A DNA stretch of 63,882 nucleotides from Pseudomonadales bacterium. Its GTDB lineage: Bacteria > Pseudomonadota > Gammaproteobacteria > Pseudomonadales > Azotimanducaceae. Position 1 is the first letter of the stretch; each line of letters opens with the position of its first letter. The position numbers and the translations under genes are program-made. The notes under the pieces are model-generated. The model saw only the letters and a program-made list of their open reading frames with translations. It made no database searches and had not been told where the DNA came from. Below, piece by piece: positions 56,055-63,882 of this stretch. The stretch covers positions 1 through 63,882 of the forward strand of contig JAKUTH010000008.1 of the NCBI GenBank assembly GCA_022448085.1. Direction: 5' to 3'.

Positions 56055-57380
56055 ATGCTGTTAATACGTAACGCCGAAGTCGAGGGTAGTCGTGATTTGG
56101 ACGTCTTTTGCCACGACGGAAAAATCCACGACATTGGACAAAATCTCGTGCACCCGGATGCTGAGACCGTTGATGCGAATGGCGGCGTTTTATTGCCTGG
56201 TTTGCACGATCATCATGTGCACCTATTTGCGCATGCAGCGGCGCGACGCTCGGTTTCTTGTGGCCCTCCGGAAGTGGGCGATGATGAGACGTTGGCGACA
56301 GTCCTTCGAAATGCCGAAGATTCAACGGACGGCTGGATTCGGGGCGTCGGGTATCACGAATCCGTTGCCGGCATGCTCGACCGGCATACGCTCGATGCCA
56401 TGGTGTCGGAACGACCGATTCGTATCCAACATCGATCAGGGAAGATGTGGTTTATGAATTCGGTAGCGCTTCAAGTGCTCGGCGTGAACGAGAGTAACGG
56501 CCAGTTATTCCGCAAGGACGAGTGGATCCGCGAGCGCCTCGGCTCGGCGATCGATCATTGGGCGGACGTTACTGCCACATCCCGACTGCTCGCCAGCTAT
56601 GGCGTCACCGGAATCACGGACGCGACGGCTTCCAATAACGCTGAGGTCGAGCGTGATTGGTCCGCTATCGATCTATACCAGCGGGTGCGACTGATGGGGA
56701 ACGAGGACCTGGGTCATGGTTCGCTGAAAATCATGCTCGACGACTATGCGTTACCCGAAATCGACGGATTTCAACAACGTATCCGCGCAGCACACGACCG
56801 CGGACGGCCAGTCGCCGTGCACTGCGTGACCCGCACAGAACTCGTATATACGTTATCAGCGCTGACGGAGATCGGTTCACTTGCGGGCGACCGAATCGAA
56901 CACGCGTCGGTCGTGGACGAGTCAACGTTGGACTTGATGCTGCGAGTCGGTGTCTGCGTGGTCACTCAGCCTAACTTCTTGGTTGAACGCGGGGACCAGT
57001 ATTTGAAAGACGTTGACGCACAACAACTCGAATTTCTTTATCGCGCCAAAACTTTTCTCGACGCGGGAATCCCGCTTGGTGGTGGTACCGATGCACCGTT
57101 TGGAGGCGCTGATCCCTGGGCCGCAATGCGTGCGGCCGTTCACCGTAGAACCGCGTCCGGCGAGGTTATTGGTGAGCAAGAAAAACTCACTCCGGAACAA
57201 GCGATCGCCATGTTTACCTCCTCGGTTGATATGCCTGGTGGTGCGTCGCGAAGGATCGCGCCAGGTCAAACAGCAGATCTTTGTTTACTCGAACGGCCTT
57301 GGGCTGAGGCACGAGACCGGATTTCAAAAGACGATGTGGCGATGACCGTGATGGGGGGAACGATTACCTATCGACGTTAA
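56055..57380 (+). CDS. amidohydrolase, YtcJ-like
   Basis: 441 residues from ATG 56055. It opens with MLLIRNAEVEGSRDLDVFC, ANGGVLLPGLHDHHVHLFA holds the His-x-His metal pair, AVHCVTRTELVY gives the third His, DRIEHASVV the fourth, and GIPLGGGTDAPFGGADPW the Asp. That is the amidohydrolase superfamily type-3 layout. C-terminal LTPEQAIAMFTSSVDM matches its end. Substrate unknown. It sits between the two leftward CoA modules and is divergent from the crotonase, from a 145-base gap. Confidence 0.88.
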   Translation: MLLIRNAEVEGSRDLDVFCHDGKIHDIGQNLVHPDAETVDANGGVLLPGLHDHHVHLFAHAAARRSVSCGPPEVGDDETLATVLRNAEDSTDGWIRGVGYHESVAGMLDRHTLDAMVSERPIRIQHRSGKMWFMNSVALQVLGVNESNGQLFRKDEWIRERLGSAIDHWADVTATSRLLASYGVTGITDATASNNAEVERDWSAIDLYQRVRLMGNEDLGHGSLKIMLDDYALPEIDGFQQRIRAAHDRGRPVAVHCVTRTELVYTLSALTEIGSLAGDRIEHASVVDESTLDLMLRVGVCVVTQPNFLVERGDQYLKDVDAQQLEFLYRAKTFLDAGIPLGGGTDAPFGGADPWAAMRAAVHRRTASGEVIGEQEKLTPEQAIAMFTSSVDMPGGASRRIAPGQTADLCLLERPWAEARDRISKDDVAMTVMGGTITYRR

Positions 57381-57448
57381 TTGCTGACTGGCTTGGAGTC
57401 AGGGTGAAGCGATATATCCTGCCTTGCTTGTTGATTCCCTTAAAAGGG

Positions 57449-58675
57449 TCACGGATCGAGTTCGGCGAGCACTTCGGCGGTGTGTTCACCCAGTTTGGGA
57501 GCGCGTCGATAGATCGACCATGGTGTTTTTTCGAAACGATAAGGCGCTCCGGGGTAGGTGATCGTGCGGTCAATGTCCTCATGACGCACCGGAACGTGGA
57601 AACCGCGTGCTTTGAAGTGCTCATCCTCGAATGCTTCCTCGGGCGAGTTGACGGCACCGGCGGCAAGTCCGGCTTGTTGACAACCGAGAAAGAAGTCTTG
57701 CGCCGAAACGCTTGACGCGATCAACTGCAGCGCCGCGCGACCGGCTCCGAAAATCGCCGTGATGGCATCGTCTTGACCGATAAGAGATAGATCAAACGGC
57801 CCTTGCCACTCGGCGCCCATTTCGAGAAAGACTGCTTCTGGAAGTTGCTGGTCGAGTCCGAGACTCTTAAGCCAGTCGTATAAAGCCTTGAATTCATGGG
57901 GAAATCGGGGCGGAACACCAGTATTTGCATAGCGTCCATCCGCACATAGTTGCTGGGTTTCGCCTGATGGACTAACGGACGCGTGGCGCCCGGTTTGTCG
58001 CTGTACCGTCTTTTGCGCGACGAGCCAGGAATAGGTAGCCGCCTCCGTCGATACGTTGGAAGCTGCGGTCATGGACACGTCGATGAATTGCCCTTCCCCG
58101 GATACGCCGCGATAGAGTAGAGCGGTCAGTGCCGACATGTACGCAAAGTGAGCCGCTGTCTGATAACCCTGTAGCGGACCCCGAATCGGAGGGAGTGAGT
58201 GGTCGTCGTAACCGCAACTCCATGGTGGTCCTGATGTTGCCATGATGGTCAGGTCCGTCGCTGGTAGATCACTCCGTGGATCGTCTCGACCGTGAGTCGT
58301 CACTGCGAGGTGGATAAGGTCGCGTTTGATTTCGGACAAGGTGGGGTAATCGAGCTGCAAATTTGAGAGCCGATCGCGCGGTTCGGCTTCGATGAGAACA
58401 TCCGTCGTTGCCATCAGTTTTTGAAAGGTCTTGGCGCCCTCAAGGTCATCTAGGTCCAAGGCGATAGCCCGCTTGCTGGTGTGATAGTGCCACCAGTACA
58501 AACTCCGGTCCGGCCCCGGCTTGTTGTCTAGAAACGGCGGGTAGCTTCGGCTTGGATCACCACCAGGAGGTTCCACTAGAATCACGTCGGCACCCATGTC
58601 CGCCATTAATTTACCGGTGAACGCGATACGTTCATTCGCGAGTTCAACGACTCGCAAACCGCTAAGGGCTGTCAT
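57449..58675 (-). CDS. class III CoA-transferase-like subunit, catalytic Asp missing
   Basis: 408 residues. LSGLRVVELANERIAFTGKL, MGADVILVEPPGGDPSRSYP, IALDLDDLEG, ATSGPPWSCGYDD, and then IRGPLQGYQTAAHFAYMSAL where the usual Asp should be: the site reads GYQT instead. The C-terminus PKLGEHTAEVLAEL is kept. It starts at ATG 58675, overlapping the end of the Asp-bearing transferase upstream (ATGA). So it is the likely non-catalytic partner of that one. Confidence 0.87.
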   Translation of the reverse strand: MTALSGLRVVELANERIAFTGKLMADMGADVILVEPPGGDPSRSYPPFLDNKPGPDRSLYWWHYHTSKRAIALDLDDLEGAKTFQKLMATTDVLIEAEPRDRLSNLQLDYPTLSEIKRDLIHLAVTTHGRDDPRSDLPATDLTIMATSGPPWSCGYDDHSLPPIRGPLQGYQTAAHFAYMSALTALLYRGVSGEGQFIDVSMTAASNVSTEAATYSWLVAQKTVQRQTGRHASVSPSGETQQLCADGRYANTGVPPRFPHEFKALYDWLKSLGLDQQLPEAVFLEMGAEWQGPFDLSLIGQDDAITAIFGAGRAALQLIASSVSAQDFFLGCQQAGLAAGAVNSPEEAFEDEHFKARGFHVPVRHEDIDRTITYPGAPYRFEKTPWSIYRRAPKLGEHTAEVLAELDP

Positions 58676-59907
58676 ATGACCCCCTCAGCGGTAAGCTGGG
58701 TGACCTCTTCCTCGCTATACCCGAGAACGCGGGTCAGTACGTCCATGGTGTGCTCGGAGAGACACGGCGCGCCATGAGTCATCTCCCAGTCGGTTTTCGA
58801 GAAATGCACGGGTTGTCCGTCGACTCGGACCTCACCCATCTCGCGATGCTGAACGGTCGGCCAGAGCCCAAACGATCCGGTTGCCGGGTCGCGATCGATG
58901 CGTTCTTCGGGTGTAAGGACGGCGGCTACAGGAACTCGGACGTTTTGGAGCGCGGTTTCGATCTCATATTTTGTTTGGTCTTTAGTCCAGCCGCTCAGGT
59001 GTTGATCAAGCGCGTCTTGTTGGTTGAGCCGATCCTCGTGCGTGGCGAACGCTTTGTCTGTTAGCCATGGACGTTGAATAACGGAACAGAGCGCATCCCA
59101 ATCCGATTCGTTACGGCACGCGATCGCCACCCATTCGTCGTTGCCGAGGGTGGGGTAAATACCGTGGGGCGCCATGGGCGGCCATTGGTTACGATTGGAG
59201 TGTGGCGAACCTTCTCGCCGCATTGGATTGGCATTGATGGTCCAATCCAGCAGCGCGGGTCCGTGGAGAGTTAACGCCGATTCCGAACAAGCCAGATCGA
59301 CCCACTGGCCCTCGCCCGTTTTTTGACGGTGCAATAACGCCAACATGATAGCCATGGCCATGTAGTAAGCGCCGGTGTGATCCATAAACGAATAGCCCCA
59401 GCCGGCGGGTTCTAAACCGGGGAGTCCGGAGCTGAACGTAAGTCCCGAGACGGCCTGCACAATGGGGCCCCAGGTTCGAAAGTCGCTATAGGGTCCGACG
59501 TGTCCGAAGCCACAGTTGGACACGTAGACGATGTCCGGCTTGATGGCTTTGAGTTGTTCGTATCCAAAGCCCCATCTTTCGAGTACACCCTTGGCGAAGT
59601 TTTCGCTCACGACATCGGATACACGAACGAGCTCAGCGAGAATTTCCTTCGCTTTTTCGTCTCGAAGATTAAGCGTAATACCGAGCTTGTCGGTGTTGTG
59701 ATTATTGAATGCGCCACCAAGGTCGATGCCTCGTCGATCGTCGATAAACGGTGGGGTGCCACGGAGAATATCCCAACGGCCTTCGCGCACGGGGTCTTCG
59801 ATGCGGATGATCTCGGCGCCGAATGACGCCAACCATTTGGTTGCGCCAGCGCCCGCTAGCTGGCCGGTAAAGTCGCAGATCCGGAAGGAAGACAAAGCTC
59901 CCGGCAT
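58672..59907 (-). CDS. class III CoA-transferase, catalytic Asp present
   Basis: 411 residues from ATG 59907 with AGAGGAG upstream. FRICDFTGQLAGAGATKWLA, FGAEIIRIEDPVREGRW, GITLNLRDEKAKEILAELV, VSNCGFGHVGPYSDF, Asp in GYSFMDHTGAYYMAMAIMLA, DEWVAIACRNESDWDALC, and the C-terminal CLSEHTMDVLTRV. It is a normal-looking member, paired through a four-base overlap with the following Asp-less protein. Confidence 0.92.
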   Translation of the reverse strand: MPGALSSFRICDFTGQLAGAGATKWLASFGAEIIRIEDPVREGRWDILRGTPPFIDDRRGIDLGGAFNNHNTDKLGITLNLRDEKAKEILAELVRVSDVVSENFAKGVLERWGFGYEQLKAIKPDIVYVSNCGFGHVGPYSDFRTWGPIVQAVSGLTFSSGLPGLEPAGWGYSFMDHTGAYYMAMAIMLALLHRQKTGEGQWVDLACSESALTLHGPALLDWTINANPMRREGSPHSNRNQWPPMAPHGIYPTLGNDEWVAIACRNESDWDALCSVIQRPWLTDKAFATHEDRLNQQDALDQHLSGWTKDQTKYEIETALQNVRVPVAAVLTPEERIDRDPATGSFGLWPTVQHREMGEVRVDGQPVHFSKTDWEMTHGAPCLSEHTMDVLTRVLGYSEEEVTQLTAEGVI

Positions 59908-59924
59908 GGGGCGTTTCTCCTCTT

Positions 59925-61124
59925 TTAGGCGACGATGCCGGATTGGCGTAGTGCAGTAATTTCCTTTGTCTCGAGACCGAGCTCTTGGACGAGGACGTCG
60001 TCGGTGTGCTCGCCTAGCAACGGCGCGCGTTCGATCTCCACTTCGGATTCAGAGAGTCGTGGTGCAAAACCGAGCAAAGGCACTTCCCCGTGACCGGGAT
60101 GATCGATGTGGTGAATGAATCCGCGGTCGACGAGGTGAGGATCGCTATGTAATTCTTCTGTATCCAAGCATGCTGAGCAAGGTACGCCGGCATCACCGAG
60201 AATTTGCATCACATCGTGCTTGGTGCGTTCGCTCGTCCACGCAGTGAAGATGTCGTGCAATGCATCAGCATTTTCGCGCCGCTCTTCCAAGCCCGCAAAG
60301 CGTTCGTCGACGATAAGGTCTGAACGGCCGATCGCAACGCAAAGTTCGTCCCATTGCCCGGCGGTAATCGGCATGATGTAGACCCAGTCATTCGGACCAA
60401 AAGGTTTGCACGGGTAGATGTTGACGGGTGGCAGTCCCTGAACGTTGCCATTACGGCGAGCAGCTTGGGAGCCCCACTTGGACCCCGTCGCGATGCGCGT
60501 ACGCATGTAATAGGTCATTGCCTCCTGCATCGAGATTTCTATTTCTTGCCCATCCCCTGAGCGGAGTTTTTGTATGTAAGCGGCCAGAATAGCCATGCCG
60601 AGCTGGACTCCCGTCCCAGAATCGCCCGTTGTCGGGCCCGGTACCAGTGGAGCGCCGTTCGCTTCACCGGTAACCGAGAATGCACCGGCCGCCGCCTGTG
60701 CGATCATGTCGTAGCTCTTATAGTGCGAGTAGGGTCCCGACGTTCCGAATCCCTTCAGTCGAGCGTAAATAAGCGACGGGTGTATCGCTTTGAGCGTTTC
60801 GTAATCGACCTTGAGACGTTCTGCGACCCCGGGTCCATAGTTTTCGACGAACACATCGAAGCGCGGAACTAATTGAAGCAGTAGATCGTGGCCTTCCGTT
60901 GAAGCGAGATTGAGTGCCATGCTCCGCTTGTTGGCATTCCAATTACAGAAATACGCGGAATAGTCTCGGTTCGGGCTTAAGCCGACGGCCCGACCCGGAT
61001 CACCGTCGCCTGGCGGTTCAATCTTGACGACCTCGGCACCGAGCCACGCGAGCGCTTGGGTGCACGACGTGCCGGCCTCGTACTGCGTCATGTCGAGAAT
61101 GCGCATTCCTTCTAGAGCAGGCAT
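59925..61124 (-). CDS. class III CoA-transferase
   Basis: 399 residues from ATG 61124, where PALEGMRILDMTQYEAGTSC begins; the frame is open for 21 more codons upstream but without family pattern. LGAEVVKIEPPGDGDPGR, NKRSMALNLASTEG, YARLKGFGTSGPYSHYKSYD, Asp in PGPTTGDSGTGVQLGMAILA, and APLLGEHTDDVLVQEL. All usual motifs are intact. It precedes the paired transferases in the same leftward operon by 17 bases. Confidence 0.92.
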   Translation of the reverse strand: MPALEGMRILDMTQYEAGTSCTQALAWLGAEVVKIEPPGDGDPGRAVGLSPNRDYSAYFCNWNANKRSMALNLASTEGHDLLLQLVPRFDVFVENYGPGVAERLKVDYETLKAIHPSLIYARLKGFGTSGPYSHYKSYDMIAQAAAGAFSVTGEANGAPLVPGPTTGDSGTGVQLGMAILAAYIQKLRSGDGQEIEISMQEAMTYYMRTRIATGSKWGSQAARRNGNVQGLPPVNIYPCKPFGPNDWVYIMPITAGQWDELCVAIGRSDLIVDERFAGLEERRENADALHDIFTAWTSERTKHDVMQILGDAGVPCSACLDTEELHSDPHLVDRGFIHHIDHPGHGEVPLLGFAPRLSESEVEIERAPLLGEHTDDVLVQELGLETKEITALRQSGIVA

Positions 61125-61246
61125 CCAATTCCCTCGAGTTTTCCTAGAAAGACGCCTTAGTGAACACCCAGACGGTCTCGTGATCAACGACCGTCGTGGT
61201 ACGACGTCGTATAGAAGACGAATTCGGGGTCGTTTCAGCGATTCCC

Positions 61247-61981
61247 TTATTGACCCTTGAAGACCGGGCGTCTTTTTTCTCGAAAAGCGACCCGTCCTTC
61301 CGCTCCATCCTCGGAGTCCCGGACAGACAGCAACAATTTACGTGCCAGAGCTCCTGCTTCTGCGGGACTCTTGTTAAGAGTTTCCAACGAAAAGCTCTTT
61401 AACGTTTCGACAACCAGCGGTGCTGAGTCGACCAGAATGTTGGCTAGCTCGTTCGCTACCTCGAGTTCACTTCCCGGCGGGACGACTCGGTTGACCATAC
61501 CCATTTCTCTGGCGCGCTCTGCCGATACATCTTGCCCGAGTAACATGAATTCCATTGCGAATTTATGCGGTATACGAGCGACGGCGCTTGCGATTAATCC
61601 GCCAGTAAAACCGACTTGCGCTTCGGGGTACTTGAATACGGTCGTTTCTGACGCGACAACCAGATCGCACATCTGGACGATGACGTATGCGCCACCGATG
61701 CACCACCCGTGCACGGCAGCGATCACAGGTTTATCCAAGGCGACGCCAATGCTCGGGACGCCGCGCCACAGTTCGCCAGGTGGATCTTTGATATCCGCGC
61801 CGACGGAAAAGGCGCGATCACCGGTCGCATGCAGAATGGCGACGCGGTCGTCCGAATCGGCGAACCGTTTCCAAGATGCTTCCAATCCGTCGACGACCGC
61901 AGAATCCAACGCGTTCATACGATCGGCCCGATCGATCGTAACGGTTGCAATGCCGTTAGCGGACTCGTAATTGACGCTCAC
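61247..61981 (-). CDS. enoyl-CoA hydratase/isomerase family protein
   Basis: 244 residues from GTG 61981, which overlaps the stop of the preceding gene (GTGA). VTIDRADRMNALDSAVVDGL, FSVGADIKDPP, VHGWCIGGAYVIVQMCDL and TVFKYPEAQVGFTGGLIASA, then GMVNRVVPPGSEL and FREKRRPVF. The Glu matching rat E164 (YPE) is present but the position of E144 appears to be Val, so activity may be isomerase or other crotonase chemistry rather than hydration. Confidence 0.87.
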   Translation of the reverse strand: MSVNYESANGIATVTIDRADRMNALDSAVVDGLEASWKRFADSDDRVAILHATGDRAFSVGADIKDPPGELWRGVPSIGVALDKPVIAAVHGWCIGGAYVIVQMCDLVVASETTVFKYPEAQVGFTGGLIASAVARIPHKFAMEFMLLGQDVSAERAREMGMVNRVVPPGSELEVANELANILVDSAPLVVETLKSFSLETLNKSPAEAGALARKLLLSVRDSEDGAEGRVAFREKRRPVFKGQ

Positions 61982-62832
61982 GATTCGTCCAACCAAGCAT
62001 TGAAAGTTGCAGGTCGTTTCTCGTGGAAGGCGGTGACTCCTTCCCGAGAGTCCGGATGATGATCCGAGATCGCGGTCTTTGCCGCAATTTCGTCGAGGGA
62101 CTGTTCCCAGGATATTTCGGCGGCGTTGTATATCGATCGCTTCATCAGCCGCATCGCTACCTGGGGCCCATTAGCGAGTTCAGTTGCCAATTCGATAGTC
62201 CTCTGTTCGAGTTCGCTTGCGTCAACGACTTCGTGCACGAGTCCGAGCTCGAGGGCTTCATCGGCCTCGACGATCTTTTTCCGCATGATGAAATCCATCG
62301 TCCGGGCGACACCCATGTGTTGGACGAGCAAATACTGACCGCCCTCGTCCGGCAGCAGTCCGAAACGAAGCGTTGCGCTGCCCATCCGCACACCCCGCGT
62401 CGCGATACGAAAATCGCACGCCAACGCCAGCGAGAACCCGGTTTGAATGGCGACACCGTTGATGGACGCGATGGTCAATTTATCGAGCTCGCGAATGGCG
62501 GTATTCACGCGCTGCGAAATGGTACGAAGACCGTTGTATGTCCCGAGATGATTGTCGTGCCCGTGGCCAATGGGCCGAGTGAGAGGCTCGCCAGCGACTT
62601 TGGCATTTTGGTATCCCTTGAGATCGTCCCCTGCGCAAAAAGCTCGTCCGCTGCCGGTGAACACGACGACCCGAACGGCGTTGTCCATTTGGGCCTGGGT
62701 AATAACCTCCACCAAATCTCGCTTGATGGAAGCAGTCATGCCGTTGAGTCTTTCCGGTGTATTGAATTGAATCCAGGCGATCCCCGGTTCCTTAAGAGAC
62801 ACTCCGAAGCCCTGAAAATCTCCAGTATCCAT
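61978..62832 (-). CDS. enoyl-CoA hydratase/isomerase family protein
   Basis: 284 residues from ATG 62832, preceded by AGGAAGGA. IAWIQFNTPERLNGMTASIK, VFTGSGRAFCAGDDLKGYQ (the CoA-binding motif), SINGVAIQTGFSLALACDF and VRMGSATLRFGLLPDEGG, ending FHEKRPATF. In place of the two Glu residues of rat hydratase (E144, E164) there seem to be Ser and Thr; a nearby Asp (LLPDEGG) could act instead. So hydratase activity is doubtful. First gene of the five-gene leftward operon. Confidence 0.87.
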   Translation of the reverse strand: MDTGDFQGFGVSLKEPGIAWIQFNTPERLNGMTASIKRDLVEVITQAQMDNAVRVVVFTGSGRAFCAGDDLKGYQNAKVAGEPLTRPIGHGHDNHLGTYNGLRTISQRVNTAIRELDKLTIASINGVAIQTGFSLALACDFRIATRGVRMGSATLRFGLLPDEGGQYLLVQHMGVARTMDFIMRKKIVEADEALELGLVHEVVDASELEQRTIELATELANGPQVAMRLMKRSIYNAAEISWEQSLDEIAAKTAISDHHPDSREGVTAFHEKRPATFNAWLDES

Positions 62833-62915
62833 CTGTCCTTCCTATGATCGTGTTTTGGTTATCGTAAACCAGTCGGAGCCTGTAGGGACGTGTGACCGTA
62901 GCGTCGGGTCGTGAC

Positions 62916-63608
62916 TTAACCCATGACCTGGGTCCAGGTCTCGAGGTTTTGCACACTGAGGTAGCTGTTTCGGGCTTTGGTTTCAGCCATGGTGGCATTA
63001 GGTACTTGGCCGTAGTTGTGTCCCGGTAGCAACAGGGTATCGTCAGGCAGCGATTTGAGTTTCTGCAGGCTGTGATACATGTCCTCAGAATTAGACCCAG
63101 GTAGATCAACGCGACCACATCCATCGATAAATAACGTATCGCCGGAGACAAGTGTGTTACGAACTCGAAAACACTGGGAGCCAGGCGTGTGGCCTGGTGT
63201 GTGTAAGAATTCAATTTGAACATTGCCGACGTCGAGGGTATCGCCCGAGTCCACCTTGACGAGATCGGAATCGGATAATGCGGTGACTTTTTTCATGCCG
63301 TCGGCTTCGTGTTTGTGCACGTAGACTTTGACGGGTTTGTGTTCCATCAACTCGGCTACACCGACGATGCTATGTCCGCCCATCCCTCCGCCCACGTGGT
63401 CGGGGTGGTAGTGAGTGGCAAGCGCAGCGGTGAGCGTGTAGTCCCGTTCTTCCAGGTGTTTGATCAAGCCTTCGATATCCCAAGCCGGATCGACGATGGC
63501 AACTTCGCGGGTTGATCGTGAACCAACGATGTAGGTGAAGTTGGCCATCGATCCGATCTCGATTTGCTCGATGATGAGCTCGCTTTCTTCGTTATTGGCT
63601 TCCGTCAT
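62916..63608 (-). CDS. MBL-fold metallo-hydrolase, GloB/ETHE1-like
   Basis: 230 residues. Metal ligands lie in ALATHYHPDHVGG, FLHTPGHTPGSQCF, LVSGDTLFIDGCGRVDLPGS and LLLPGHNYGQ. The LFIDGCGRVDLPG piece is typical of the hydroxyacylglutathione hydrolase / persulfide dioxygenase group. Substrate unknown: a glutathione thioester or persulfide is likely by family. Its start is ATG 63608 on the edge of a 144-base gap to the last gene. Confidence 0.88.
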   Translation of the reverse strand: MTEANNEESELIIEQIEIGSMANFTYIVGSRSTREVAIVDPAWDIEGLIKHLEERDYTLTAALATHYHPDHVGGGMGGHSIVGVAELMEHKPVKVYVHKHEADGMKKVTALSDSDLVKVDSGDTLDVGNVQIEFLHTPGHTPGSQCFRVRNTLVSGDTLFIDGCGRVDLPGSNSEDMYHSLQKLKSLPDDTLLLPGHNYGQVPNATMAETKARNSYLSVQNLETWTQVMG

Positions 63609-63752
63609 GATTCCTCTGCCAGTTCATGGGTTTAATCCCCAAGTAATCGTTCCATTATAGTGTCTCGCTGAAATATAAGAGTCGAGGTGTCATAGGAAGA
63701 TCGGTGAAGAGGGTCATTCAACAAAACGCTGAATCGAACGAGCATTGATTTG

Positions 63753-63882
63753 ATGTACTACACCTATGCCACTAGCCCGATCGGACAATTGTTGTTGGCC
63801 GGCTCGGCAGACGCACTCCAAGTAATTGGGTTTCCGCACGGGGATAAAGCACGACGTGCAGATATCGGTTGGGAACGATACG
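63753..63882 (+). CDS. ogt: methylated-DNA-protein-cysteine methyltransferase, cut by window end
   Basis: Only the first 43 codons are here. MYYTYATSPIGQLLLAGSAD and QVIGFPHGDKARRA match the N-terminal ribonuclease-H-like domain of Ogt/Ada-type O6-alkylguanine repair proteins. The catalytic PCHR motif lies beyond the window. The gene name is provisional, since only the non-catalytic domain is visible. Confidence 0.65.
   Translation, partial: MYYTYATSPIGQLLLAGSADALQVIGFPHGDKARRADIGWERY

Noticed and set aside
55735-56055. Rightward 106-residue open frame before the amidohydrolase
   Set aside because: It runs antisense to the N-terminal part of the crotonase-fold gene and has no recognisable pattern.
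62023-62847. Long rightward open frame of 274 residues opposite the second crotonase
   Set aside because: It is the mirror of a real, well-patterned gene; it has no domain of its own.
1-63882. CRISPR arrays, insertion sequences, tRNA and rRNA genes
   Set aside because: I saw no regularly spaced repeats, no transposase patterns with inverted ends, and no T-loop-like GGTTCGAATCC segments in the gaps.

Overview
The window looks like a stretch of a gammaproteobacterial chromosome. The evidence is gene order as well as gene content: mutY-yggX, envC-gpmI-rhodanese-secB-trmL-ntrC-ntrB, tatABC next to ubiEJB, DUF971-hslUV-SPOR-priA-rpmE, and mrcA facing aroK-aroB all keep arrangements known from Pseudomonas and relatives. 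The cell is Gram-negative (SecB, EnvC, PBP1A), makes ubiquinone, uses Tat export and assimilates ammonia through GOGAT under NtrBC. An aerobic, probably marine and uncultured lineage is my inference from the streamlined operons and the many class III CoA-transferases; no taxonomic marker settles it.

Layout. 1-3.5 kb: tail of a DUF6265-like gene, an RsbU-type phosphatase fused to a STAS domain, and a CoA-transferase whose two halves appear swapped. 3.7-8 kb: pyruvate phosphate dikinase and an aldehyde dehydrogenase. 8-11.6 kb: small leftward genes (methyltransferase, a broken MOSC gene, HAD, YbjQ), a nucleoside hydrolase and an alpha/beta hydrolase. 11.6-24 kb: yggX-mutY, hisB, a YibQ-type deacetylase, envC-gpmI, rhodanese-secB, trmL, ntrC-ntrB, a TusA plus PP-loop ATPase pair, and dtd. 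24-33.5 kb: tatABC, ubiEJB, DUF971, hslVU, SPOR, priA, rpmE. 33.6-46 kb: M48 protease, MAPEG, PBP1A, aroK-aroB and inverted gltB-gltD. 46-48.6 kb: GNAT, NUDIX, malate dehydrogenase.

From 48.6 to 62.8 kb there is an accessory-looking acyl-CoA island. It holds a GrdB-like protein read through an in-frame TGA (selenocysteine) with a SECIS-like hairpin just after it, six class III CoA-transferases, an AMP-forming acyl-CoA synthetase, three crotonase-fold proteins, a small zinc-ribbon-like protein and an amidohydrolase. Two CoA-transferase pairs are translationally overlapped, and in each pair one partner keeps the expected catalytic Asp and the other does not. One crotonase carries its C-terminal helical region at the N-terminus. 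The natural substrate cannot be read from the sequence. The window closes with an MBL-fold hydrolase and the start of an ogt-like gene.

The strongest observations are the selenoprotein, the rearranged CoA-transferase and crotonase, the catalytic/non-catalytic CoA-transferase pairs, a sigma-32-type promoter in front of hslVU, and an ntrBC promoter overlaid by two NtrC-box-like sequences. No tRNA, rRNA, CRISPR array or insertion sequence was seen.
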